Origin: Fulvia fulva
Taxonomy: Eukaryota > Ascomycota > Dothideomycetes > Mycosphaerellales > Mycosphaerellaceae
Direction of reading: 5' to 3'
Assembly (NCBI RefSeq): GCF_020509005.1
Contig: NC_063020.1
Coordinates: forward strand, 186,001-250,000
DNA length: 64,000 nucleotides
The notes under the pieces are model-generated. The model was not told where the DNA came from, searched no databases, and was given only the letters and a program-made list of their open reading frames with translations. Of the stretch, positions 13,501-22,500 are shown in pieces (position 1 is the first letter of the stretch; the number at the start of each line of letters is the position of its first letter). A program made the translations under genes and the position numbers.

Positions 13501-13727
13501 CGGGAGCTGTTATCGAGGTCCTCGGGATCAATCAGGTCACTAGAGGCCACGAAGAGACGGATAAACTCCTTTACATCCTGTTCCTTAGGGCTTTTCCCTT
13601 GCTCGGCCCGGACTATCTCTTCTAGATATTCTCGACTTCCTAACATCGAATAGGTATCGAATCTCGAAAATTCAGCTAAGAAGGACCTCCTAAAGGTGCT
13701 CCGCCTCACTTGCCACCCCTCTAACCT
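7513..13727 (-). pseudogene. Gypsy gag (3' part) and pol polyprotein relic
   Basis: Reading minus: the gag remainder is 13422..13727. An aspartic-protease-like motif LLDEGSEVNIIS lies near 11,650-11,690. Reverse transcriptase follows at about 10,390-9,950, including VDLFSGYDQI and the catalytic FLDD. An RNase H region comes next, then the integrase zinc domain at 8626..8817. There the last zinc cysteine of CxxC reads as Tyr (CAPY), as expected from a G-to-A transition. The C-terminal tail at 7513..7827 (LGFGIYVLEEL, acidic end) is typical of gypsy integrases. Many in-frame stops, mainly TAG, interrupt it, so it is not functional. The gag start lies beyond the copia insertion, at 19720. Confidence 0.85.
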
Positions 13728-13961
13728 TGTTGAGAACATACAGGCCGCAGGACAAGCATGTAGGTGTGGGTGTGTCATGTGATTAGATCACGTGACTAGG
13801 GTTTGCCAGCCTATAGGCTGGCCAACATCCGGACACCTAGCATCTACCTACACCAACACCGGCGATACTGTATGTAGATACACGCTATCCCATTGGGTCC
13901 TTCTTCGTCTTTGGTGTGATCCGCCGTCTTCCACTGCTGCGCAACTCGTACCTGTTTAACA
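13728..13961 (+). repeat. Copia element 1, 5' LTR
   Basis: 234 bp, TG...CA ends, same as 18993..19226. It contains an 18-bp perfect palindrome, GCCAGCCTATAGGCTGGC, at 13805-13822 and a nearby TCACGTGA motif. The palindrome could form a hairpin in the LTR transcript. Confidence 0.93.
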
Positions 13962-13975
13962 GGTTATGAGCCCGG
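13962..13975 (+). other. Primer binding site, half-tRNA-iMet type
   Basis: The bases right after the 5' LTR, GGTTATGAGCCCGG, are complementary to the anticodon stem-loop region of eukaryotic initiator tRNA-Met (around CAT), not to its 3' end. Known copia-type elements (Drosophila copia, Ty5, Tca2) prime from a cleaved half of this tRNA, so the same mechanism is inferred here. Confidence 0.7.
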
Positions 13976-14468
13976 GTTAGCAACTCGGTGTTTCACCCTC
14001 GACAAAGTCGTATTGGAGTTATTCCTCTTCAGAACAAAAGGAAGGCAGACTGGAGGCCGCACCCGCCTTGCACAGGAAGCTACAGCCGTGCTGTAGGTGC
14101 ATATAAGACGTGAAAGAGCCTAGTGAGGCACTGTCAGACTCCGAGTCAGGGAGCCTGTGCCAATACCTCAGACAAGTGGGCGAGCTTACTGAGAAGAGTC
14201 GCTCTCCGGACATCGCGTTCGCATCGACTAACTGTTCATTCTGAGAGAGCCGCAGTGTCTCAGAAACCCCCTCTGCTAAGAGAGTTACGCTACAGTGTCT
14301 CAGCACCAACACGATCCTTACCGACCGACTTTCCTCCTCTTCCCGGCGGATAGCCATCCTCTCCGCTATCAACCTCGCGTTCGGTTTATCCCATTTCGAT
14401 CCGATCGCGTACGACCGAATACATCCTTTTACCTGAGGGCAGCCAACCTGTCCCTCAACTTACAAAAA

Positions 14469-16880
14469 ATGGAGAACGAGACTGGGTTCATAAGAAAGAG
14501 AGCAGCACCTCTTCTGACAAGAGAGAACCACGAAACATGGTTCAAGCTGATGAGAATACACCTGGTATCAAAGCAGGTTGACTGGGTCCTCGAAGACATC
14601 ATCACGGACATTCCCGCTGCAACCCCATCTATAGCGACACCCTCTGCATCATCGGAGTCATCCCTTCCTTTGGATCAAGCGATAAGGAAGGCATCGTACA
14701 GACGGCACAATGCAACGGCCCTGTATGAGATGTACATCTGTCTGTCGACAGATGACCAAGAGATGACATACGAGATCCGGCATGCGAAGGGGTTGTGGGA
14801 ATGGGCTGAAGCTAAATATAAGAGAAGACTTCTCGCTACTGGAAGAAGTTTGCTTCAGCAATACACCAATTTCGTGATGACAGAAGACCAGTCTATAGAT
14901 GACGCCTGGCAGGAGCTTAGCTCAATTGCAAGGAGGGCTGTTTCAATCTCGCCTCAGTTCCAAGACATCAAGACTGAGGACAGAAAGATCCAGCAACTCT
15001 TAGCAGCTCTGCCAGACTCATTTGGCTCAATTCGCGATGCAATTGATGCCCAGGTGAATCTCTCACCACAAGACATTCTTGCAATTCTTAGGGAGAAGCA
15101 AGAATCAATGATTCATCAAGGGACAGCCATGTTCGCTAAGAAGGGTTTCCAGGGCAAGCTCACGTGCCATCTCTGCGGTGGTGACCATTTTATGAGCAAG
15201 TGCCCACACCTTTCTGCAGCTCAGCAGGCTGTTAGGAACAAGGACAAACTAGCTAGGGTTACCTACCCTGCTAAGAGACAACCGTCACCACCTCGTAGGA
15301 GGTCATCATCACCAAACCTTCGTGATGTCCTCAAGGTGATGACGGACCTTGCAAAGCAGATGAAGGAGAGCCGCAAGCCAAAGGCCTCCTCTAGTAAGCC
15401 TGCAAGGGCCCATGCGACCCAGGAAGACGCATCAGACCCTGAGATACCATCAGAAGATGATGATGTTGATGAGGTTGCCCATTCCACTGTGGAAGCCAAA
15501 GGCAAGTACCCCTCGTCCGAGTGGTTGCTTGACTCTTGTGCATCATCACATATGACTGACCAAGATTCACTATTCAGGACACTGAAGCCTCTTCAAAAGA
15601 GGAAGTGGATCAAGGTTGGGGGTGGCTATCTACAAGCTACACATATGGGAAGTGCAGTAATGGGTGGTCCTTCTGGAAAGCAAATTGTCTTAGAAAATGT
15701 CCTGTTTGTTCCTGGCCTTGGAGTTAGTCTTGTTTCGTGGAATCAGTTCAGCCAACAGTTTGCTGTCCAACCACCCAGTTTCACCCTAAAATCCTTGTCT
15801 GGTAAACCCGTTGTCCAGACCAAACTTCGAGGAGGAGTACCGTTTATCCACTCGATCTCGGAAATTCTTGAGCCACAGCATGCTGGCATACTCTCTCAAG
15901 AACGTGACGGTACCGCTATGGCTAACACTGAGTCCGAAGATCAGTGGGAGCTATGGCATAGAAGATGTGCACACCTTGGCAAGGGACTGCTAAGAAACCT
16001 GCATAGAGTCACTGACAAGAAAGATCCCATTCCTGTTCCTTCTGAACACCAGAATTGCAAGGTCTGCTCCCTTGCAAACATGAGGAAGTTCAAAGGACCT
16101 GCCACAGAGAGGAAAGGGGAGAGGCTGGCCCTCATCTCCATTGACATCTGTGGGCCTTTTCAGGGCGCAGTCTCTAGGCTAGGATACAAATATTGGCTTG
16201 AGATTGTAGACAACTTCTCTAGGAAGAAGTGGGTAATCCCTTTGAAGGCCAGGAGCGACGCTCCTGCAGCCCTACGGGATTGGAAGGTCCAGGCAGAACG
16301 GCAGTCAAGGTGCTTTCTGTCTGCGATCCGCAGTGATGGTGCAAAGGAAATTCTCGCCTTGCTAAAAGAGTGGGAGAAGGAGTTTGGCACTCAGATGGAC
16401 ACAACTGATGCCTACAACTCTCTTCAAAATGGACCTGTGGAAAGGTCAATTCAAGCCTCTGAGAACACAGTCCGGGCTATGCTTGAAGACTCTGGCATGC
16501 CAGTTGAGTTCTGGCCAGAAGCTTTGCAAGCACAGACTGTGATCAGAAACAGACTGCCTAATGGTCCGATCATTGATGGTATTGCTCTTTCACCAGAAGA
16601 AGCCTTTACTGGCCAAGTACCGTCAGTCGACCATTTCCGCGTCTGGGGATGCAAAGCTGTGGTCTATGTAGACCCAAGAGCCCAACCTCAAGGCTTGAGG
16701 AGAGACAAGTTGATGAACCGAGGAAAAGAAGCCGTGTTTGTGGGCTACTCAGAAAACACCACAAAACAACGGCTGTTCTGGGATCCCGACATGAAAGCAA
16801 TAAAAGCGCATAGTCACGTCGACTGGTTTGAGAATGAGAAGGGGGGAGATATGGATCTTGGTATCACCTTCACTAACTAG
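14469..16880 (+). CDS. Copia element 1 Gag-protease-integrase polyprotein, ends at in-frame TAG
   Basis: The first good ATG is 14469; the frame is open back to 14295 but that stretch is leader. In order: a copia Gag domain, a CCHC knuckle (CHLCGGDHFMSKCP, about 15167-15208), a protease motif (LLDSCASSHM, about 15525), and an integrase zinc domain (HRRCAHLGKG...CKVC). The integrase core follows with an Asp in DICGPF, then further acidic residues and PVERSIQ. Translation stops at TAG 16878-16880, and the same frame is open again directly downstream up to 17675. That makes the stop a single-base interruption rather than the natural end, since copia pol normally continues into RT. Confidence 0.9.
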   Translation: MENETGFIRKRAAPLLTRENHETWFKLMRIHLVSKQVDWVLEDIITDIPAATPSIATPSASSESSLPLDQAIRKASYRRHNATALYEMYICLSTDDQEMTYEIRHAKGLWEWAEAKYKRRLLATGRSLLQQYTNFVMTEDQSIDDAWQELSSIARRAVSISPQFQDIKTEDRKIQQLLAALPDSFGSIRDAIDAQVNLSPQDILAILREKQESMIHQGTAMFAKKGFQGKLTCHLCGGDHFMSKCPHLSAAQQAVRNKDKLARVTYPAKRQPSPPRRRSSSPNLRDVLKVMTDLAKQMKESRKPKASSSKPARAHATQEDASDPEIPSEDDDVDEVAHSTVEAKGKYPSSEWLLDSCASSHMTDQDSLFRTLKPLQKRKWIKVGGGYLQATHMGSAVMGGPSGKQIVLENVLFVPGLGVSLVSWNQFSQQFAVQPPSFTLKSLSGKPVVQTKLRGGVPFIHSISEILEPQHAGILSQERDGTAMANTESEDQWELWHRRCAHLGKGLLRNLHRVTDKKDPIPVPSEHQNCKVCSLANMRKFKGPATERKGERLALISIDICGPFQGAVSRLGYKYWLEIVDNFSRKKWVIPLKARSDAPAALRDWKVQAERQSRCFLSAIRSDGAKEILALLKEWEKEFGTQMDTTDAYNSLQNGPVERSIQASENTVRAMLEDSGMPVEFWPEALQAQTVIRNRLPNGPIIDGIALSPEEAFTGQVPSVDHFRVWGCKAVVYVDPRAQPQGLRRDKLMNRGKEAVFVGYSENTTKQRLFWDPDMKAIKAHSHVDWFENEKGGDMDLGITFTN

Positions 16881-18957
16881 CCGAGTCGAGCGCCACAGCG
16901 CAATCCTGTTGGGAGGAAGCCCTTTGGGGCGAAATTTTCCGATAGGGGATTATCAGAGACACCGTTACGAAGGCCAGGAGAAAATATTGAGGCGGTTTCA
17001 ACACTGTCGAAGGCCGATAACGGTGGATCTATACAGAACCTACCCAAGTCATCAACACCACAGCAACCGCTGTTTGTGCAACTTCCCCCTCCCCCAAAGG
17101 ACATTGGGGAATACCAGAAGTTTGGAGATCAGGGTACTCCAATGAAAGAAAAAGAAGATGTCGTTCAGTTCGACCCATCCGAACACCTAGCGCCACCTCA
17201 GGTTGCAGGCAACAAGAGGTCAAGGGGGGACGGAGATGATAACTCTGAAGAGCATGAGGCTAAACACCATAAGGCTCTTATCGCCCAGATGTTCCATCTA
17301 GACCCTACAATGAGCTGGGTAGAGGAGATTCTGAACGACGTGGAAGAACATGCATTTGCTGCTGTTGGGCAGGCCATAGCCTATCAGCAGGAAGTGCCAA
17401 TCCCAAAGTCCTATAAGGCAGCCGTAGGAGACCCCGAATGGGGACATATGTGGAGAGAGGCAATCGAGAACGAACTTATTGCCTTAGCAAGCAACAACAC
17501 CTGGGAAGCAGTTGTACCGCCAAAGGGTGCGAATCTAATTACTTCTAGGTGGGTCTTTGATGTGAAAAGAATGATTAGTGGAGCCATTGAGAAGTTCAAG
17601 GCAAGACTAGTTGCAAGAGGGTTTTCACAGAAATATGGGGTTGACTTCGAAGAGACCTTTGCACCTACTGTGTGAGAGAGATCTCGAGATGCACCTAGTG
17701 GATGTGAATAATGCTTTTACCCAAAGCAGCCTTCTTGAAGACATCTATATGATCCCACCCCCAGGAGTTGAAGCACCTCCAAACATGGTGTTCAAGGTCC
17801 TACGAAGCCTTTATGGGCTTAAGCAAGCAGCTAGAGACTGGAACAAGCTCTGTGTTGCGAAGCTAGAGAAGATTGGATTTACCCAGTCCCAGGTAGATCC
17901 ATGCCTACTTATCCATACGGATAGAGACCTTATGGTCCTTACCCATGTGGATGACATACCCATTGCAGCTCCGAAGCTGTCAGATGTTCAGTGGTTTAAG
18001 GCTGAGCTTGGAAAAGTGTTTAAGATTAAAGATCTTGGTGAACCTACGAAGATCCTTGGAATGAGGATTACAAGAGACAGGTCCCAAGGCACTTTGAAGC
18101 TTGATCAAGGACACTATGTCCACGCTAACTTAGCCAAGATGAACATGGCTAGAGAGAAGGCTACGCCAACCCACTCACCTATGGAGAGCTACGAGCATTT
18201 AGTGCCTACGGCACCTATGGATGAGAGGTGCAACAAACAGGATTACCAGAGCCACAATGGTACCTGGATGTGGCCAATGACAATGACAAGGCCAGACTTA
18301 GCATTCCCCCTTGGAAGAATTAGCTCATTTGTTGCTGATCCCTCGCAGCAGCATATGAAGGCTTTGAAGAAGCTCTCCCGATACCTGCGGTCGTACCCAG
18401 ACCTAGGTCTTATGTATAGAAAGGGAGGGGGCAATCTCCAGGGATACTCGGACTCTGACTACGCTATGGACAAAGTGGATAGAGTCTCAATTCTGGGATA
18501 CGTGTGGTTCCTTTGTGGATCACCTGTGTCCTGGATGAGTAGGAAGCAGAAGTCTGTTGCAACATCAACAATGGAAGCTGAGTTCATGGCTATGAACGCA
18601 GCCGCAAAGCAGTCACAATTTCTTGCTGCTGTCCTCAGGGAAATGGGGTGCCCAGAACTGGTGGGAAAGAGCTCTTTCCAGCCGAGTGTAAGGGCAAGCA
18701 AGGGCACTGTTGACGAGCTAAGGCCAGTCAAGCTCATGGGTGACAACCAAGCCGCTTTGACACTTGTCAAAGATGCCCATGTGCATGAAAGGTCAAAGCA
18801 TATTGATGTTGCATATAACTATGTCAGACATCTCTGGTGGCAGAAGAAGATTGCAGTGGACTACTGCCATACAAAGGACATGGCTGCTGATGGGTTAACA
18901 AAGCCCCTCAATGGCCAGCAGTTCCAAAACTTTGTAAGGCAGCTCCAGCTTGCGTAA
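16881..18957 (+). pseudogene. Copia element 1 RT-RNase H, broken by deletion and frameshift
   Basis: The frame continues from the Gag-integrase ORF to 17675 (RT N-terminus, TSRWVFDVKR...FEETFAPTV), then hits TGA. The next frame (up to 18957) resumes at EMHLVDVNNAFTQ. The RT stretch normally between APTV and that point, about a dozen or more residues, is missing, so a short deletion with frameshift removed it. The active site reads HVDD at 17944-17955 instead of the usual YVDD. RNase H (TMEAEFMAMN) and the C-terminus are intact. Confidence 0.85.
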
Positions 18958-18992
18958 AGGGATTGTAGGAGACCATGTGGCCTGAGTGGGAG

Positions 18993-19226
18993 TGTTGAGA
19001 ACATACAGGCCGCAGGACAAGCATGTAGGTGTGGGTGTGTCATGTGATTAGATCACGTGACTAGGGTTTGCCAGCCTATAGGCTGGCCAACATCCGGACA
19101 CCTAGCATCTACCTACACCAACACCGGCGATACTGTATGTAGATACACGCTATCCCATTGGGTCCTTCTTCGTCTTTGGTGTGATCCGCCGTCTTCCACT
19201 GCTGCGCAACTCGTACCTGTTTAACA
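18993..19226 (+). repeat. Copia element 1, 3' LTR
   Basis: 234 bp, apparently identical to 13728..13961, preceded by a short purine-rich tract (GAGTGGGAG). The palindrome recurs at 19070-19087. Confidence 0.93.
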
Positions 19227-19720
19227 AACCTCATCACTAAACGTCGGATAGTGGTCTCGTAGTTACGCTCGAAACGACCCTAGAAGTTGTCTTTCTTAAT
19301 TGATGGCCTTAGTAGATACTGGTCTATAAGATCATTAAACCTCTCCCAGAATTCAGTGGCGTTCCTACTATTAAAGAGGGGGTTTTCCGGACTCCCTAGA
19401 GCAGGGAAGCGAGGTCCTACATTTTCTATAGCAACAGCAAGACGGCCAAACAATGCTGCTATCGCATCCGGACTATAGGGCATTCCTAACGTTATAGTGC
19501 CCTCATTTAAGTCATCCTCTTCTTGGTCATTTCGTCGTGCTCTTTCCTTACCCTTATTAGACCCTGAAGCCTCCGGGGTGTTATCTTCGTCACCATCCGA
19601 GTCTTCTATCCCTTCTAGGATTGTGGCCTCCCTATAAGGCCTATAGGCCTTCGTTAGACTTTCTAGTAACTCTTAGCTAGCTCTAATACTGGCAAACGAC
19701 TCGAACCTCGATAGAGACAT
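19227..19720 (-). pseudogene. Gypsy gag, N-terminal part
   Basis: The minus-strand frame starts at ATG 19720 and has one stop (TAA) about 16 codons in. It then runs through an acidic segment and a predicted helical gag segment (19280..19483, ending PSIKKDNF) to the copia insertion at 19226. The frame continues on the other side of the insertion at 13727. The host gypsy element is therefore the older one. Confidence 0.75.
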
Positions 19721-19923
19721 GACTGAAACTTGTGACCCTGTTCGTAACCGTAGCCTTGCTCGTAACGTTGTACTTGCTTTGTTTGTTACTAAGAGCCTTG
19801 ATCTTAGGTACCTTGATACCTTAAGATTTCGACTTCGAGTCGACCTTGACCTTGATTTTGCTAAGATATGCTAATAATACCACCGGGTGTGTACTTGAAA
19901 CCCCCCCTCATTAACCACCAAAA

Positions 19924-20765
19924 TATAGACGACTAACCACCCTAGTAAGCAAGGGCGTACCTAGTGACCTTAGAATAGCTTACGCGTAGGTGTATATATT
20001 TGCCGGTCCGCGGGCCGTGAAATATATGCTAATGTCATGGTCTCCCCACAGAGTGTACAGAAGGTGGGGACAGAAGAGCCTCAGAGTGCTCAGAAGTCGT
20101 CAAGAAGTGAAAGTCCAGCTTGGTGTGTGAGCGCCAAGAATCATATGCCCCGTAACATTCACTACGAGACCTAGCCCTCCAAACTCACCACTCCACCAAA
20201 CCTTAACAGATTTACTTCGGCTCGTGACTGTGTGACTCACGGCACTCCCGCGAGCACCCGCGACTATGCTAGACCCTAGAAGAAGCTCGTGGAAGACTCG
20301 GAACGTAGGGCAGGTTAGAATAAGGTTTTAAGCAAAGCTGCTAAGCGCGGCTTCGCACGGGTTAGCCCTGTTGATGCGGGGACACGCACACGCGAGGGTC
20401 GCGTATAAATATCTAGCCTTCCCTAGGCCTCTCTTACTTTCTTCGTCTTTCGTTTCGTGTAGAAATCATACTATACCCTTTGCATCTGCACTTCGTACCT
20501 ACATTCTCGCTTTCATTCTTGCATCTTATAGGCCAGGCTCTCGCCCTAACAGCTAAGATCCTGAAAGATAATAAATCTGAAAATCTCAAATTCCCGTGTT
20601 TTTACCTTATAGAGGTATTTTTTTGTAAATCCTAGCTTCCTACTAAGGTCGCCTCCTAACTATATATATCTCAGTAGTACCCCTATATACCCCTACTACG
20701 TAATCAACCGTTAAAGGTTAACGAGATTTGACGCGCAAATTTCAGGGGCCCTTAGCTCGTTAACA
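19924..20765 (-). repeat. Gypsy LTR (5' LTR in coding orientation) carrying a nested solo LTR
   Basis: LTR sequence 19924..20032 and 20552..20765 (about 318 bp without insert and duplicated GCTAA) matches 6835..7151. The solo LTR lies at 20033..20551. This copy shows more CpA-to-TpA changes than the left LTR in several places. Confidence 0.88.
20033..20551 (+). mobile_element. Solo LTR of another retrotransposon (519 bp)
   Basis: Begins TGTCATGG, ends CCCTAACA, and is flanked by the perfect 5-bp duplication GCTAA (20028-20032 and 20552-20556). The uninterrupted gypsy LTR at 6.8-7.1 kb has a single GCTAA at the same point, proving the insertion. A TATA-like GTATAAATAT lies near 20,402 and fits an LTR promoter. 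No internal coding region remains, as expected after LTR-LTR recombination. Base composition is not RIP-like. Confidence 0.88.
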
Positions 20766-20769
20766 GTAG

Positions 20770-22278
20770 TTGATCTAATAGCTCTAGGCGCTAAGGTGAC
20801 AAGTTAATAAAATATAGCACGTAGTAAAGCTTACCGATAGGCCCTCGCTTTCGCTATAGTAGTAGATTAGCCTCTTTAACCGATTTAATAGCGACAAGCT
20901 CGTCTTCGAAGCCCTACGTAATATCGCCTACGTACTTGCCGAAGAGCGTAGCTTATGTAGTAAGGTTAAAGGTATGACTAGTATAGCGAAGCTAGCACTA
21001 CTTCTTATCGAGTCCGTACTCGGTAGACATAAAGCCTATTGCCTTTGGGTTGTCATAGCGTTGTCAGTAATAAAGTAACCGATTTTATACTCTACGCCGT
21101 AGTGGACAAGCGTATTACTAATAGTCTCGGAGATGTTGTATCTAGAATAACGACCTCGCTGTCGTAGCAATACGAGTAGTATCTTCGTAGCTTTACCGTC
21201 CTTGTCAATAAAGTAAGCAACGAGCCTAAGTAGTACGAGCTTATTCTACGAAGTCTATAAGTCAAAGCTATAGCTGATCTTGCTCAATGATAAGGCCAAT
21301 TCTTCCGTGATATAGCCTAGTGTCTTATTGAGATTCTGTCGATTGTTAAGCCGGTAGTGACTTAATACGGTAGATAGGACTTATAGCGCTCTTAAAGGTA
21401 GACAAGTAGTCGTCTAAAGCGCACTGCCTAGACCTTACAATAGGGGATATTGTCTTTAATAATCTAGCTATAAAGTAGTACGAGAAACTCGTCCTTATCG
21501 AATTCGATAGCACGCTCGTTATTTATCTACTACCTACTATAATATTGATCTAAGCCCTTCCTCTTCTTCTCTTTCGGTTAAATGACACCGTTACTATCGA
21601 TGTAGTGCTTCGTCTTTATATAGTTCGAAGCACTAGTCGTAGAGACGTTAGTCTTATATAGCCCTTCTCTTTTCTACTAGCGCTATAGCATAGCTTATAG
21701 AGCTAGCATTCGAGCCTATCTTTGTCCTTAATAGGCTAGCCGTGGTTCTAAATGAATGATGAGTAGTTACGGTCTTATAAGGTACGGCAATAGGCCTTCA
21801 GTCGCGTCCAATCTAGCTAGTTAAGCAAGTCGTGCTTTCTCTTCCTTAGCACCTTGGATATGTCGGTTCTGTTGCTCACGGCGTCGATCTCGATAGTCGG
21901 CGCGAACAGATCTTTGGTATCTAGTACGGTTAAAAGCACACTGCTAGTTTCAACTTGCTGCGAGTCTATGTTGTGGTGTAGTAAGGTCGTGAAGTTGATG
22001 CTTAGAGGTTGAGATAGACGCGTCGGAATTAAGAAGTCTGGAAAACTGAAGCGGGAAAGCACGTGACCATCGGTACGTGATCCGATTGGCTTGGAGATAG
22101 GTCCGCACTTCCTAGAATTCCACCTTCTTAGATCGACATGACCTTGAATATCATTAACAACACCTTGTAAAACGACACAGACATGCTCACAAGGCTTGCA
22201 AACGAAGGAGAAAACACCGCTTGATTGTTTGAAAATACTGACTAAGCTATAGGCTTCCAGCTTGCTTGCTTGTGACAA
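20770..22278 (-). pseudogene. hAT transposase, N-terminal part (relic)
   Basis: The minus frame at 21817..22278 is open (about 150 codons) and continues leftward through stops into text that fits a zinc-finger-BED region of hAT transposases (for example YCRTL...DRNYSSFI...KLCYSASRK near 21,650-21,800). Long stretches to 20,770 have dense stops and TpA enrichment. It joins the C-terminal part at 5626..6834 when the gypsy insertion is removed. Confidence 0.65.
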
Positions 22279-22306
22279 GGCTTGATTGCAAACCTTGGAG
22301 AATGAC

Positions 22307-22333
22307 TTGCTTGTTGATCAGACTGCTCACGAG
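22307..22333. repeat. hAT right terminal inverted repeat and 8-bp duplication
   Basis: TTGCTTGTTGATCAGACTG (22307-22325) is the inverted partner of the left end at 5486, with two mismatches over 19 bases. CTCACGAG follows at 22326-22333. Confidence 0.88.
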
Positions 22334-22500
22334 AAAGCTGCCGTGCTCTATATCCACACTTATCAATGGCCCGATGATCGTTATGCCGGCTTACTTGCTC
22401 AAGTAGTACACGTCGCAGTCAAAGGACGTCCTCAGCGTCTCAACGCAGAAACTTCAAACGATTCCATCCAAGTTACACACTGCCTCGAGCGGGCGAGATC

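Larger units (their letters stand above)
13728..19226 (+). mobile_element. Ty1/copia element 1: complete, young, but with defective RT
   Basis: 5,499 bp with two 234-bp LTRs that I read as identical, TGTTGA...TTAACA, flanked by the 5-bp duplication AACCT (13723-13727 and 19227-19231). It sits inside the gag of the gypsy relic in the opposite orientation. CpA and CAG are frequent and reading frames are long, so it arrived after RIP of its host element or escaped it. Despite the identical LTRs the polyprotein has an in-frame TAG and an internal deletion in RT. Confidence 0.93.
6835..20765 (-). mobile_element. Ty3/gypsy LTR retrotransposon, RIP-damaged, inserted in the hAT element
   Basis: Two LTRs in the same orientation (6835..7151; 19924..20765 with a 519-bp insertion) bound a minus-strand gag-pol relic. 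GTAG lies directly before the left LTR (6831-6834) and directly after the right LTR (20766-20769), fitting a 4-bp target duplication. The minus-strand LTR begins TGTTGACGAG, preceded by a polypurine tract (AGGGGAGGATA). Its terminal CA appears mutated to TA. Without the nested elements it is about 7.9 kb. Hand counting 9661-9900 gives 27 TpA against 14 ApT, and only 13 CpA+TpG, consistent with RIP. Confidence 0.88.
5486..22325 (-). mobile_element. hAT-family DNA transposon, RIP-damaged and split by nested elements
   Basis: The left end begins CAGACTGATCAACAAACAA and the right end, reverse-complemented, begins CAGTCTGATCAACAAGCAA. Both are flanked by the 8-bp duplication CTCACGAG. About 2.9 kb belongs to the hAT element itself: 5486..6834 and 20766..22325. 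The rest is the inserted gypsy element and its passengers. Transposase coding is on the minus strand, C-terminus near 5.6 kb and N-terminus near 22.2 kb. Dense stop codons and TpA-rich composition point to RIP; it cannot make transposase. Confidence 0.88.

Noticed and set aside
14295..14468. Extension of the copia 1 polyprotein upstream of ATG 14469
   Set aside because: No ATG in frame and no Gag-like content; it is leader sequence that happens to be open.
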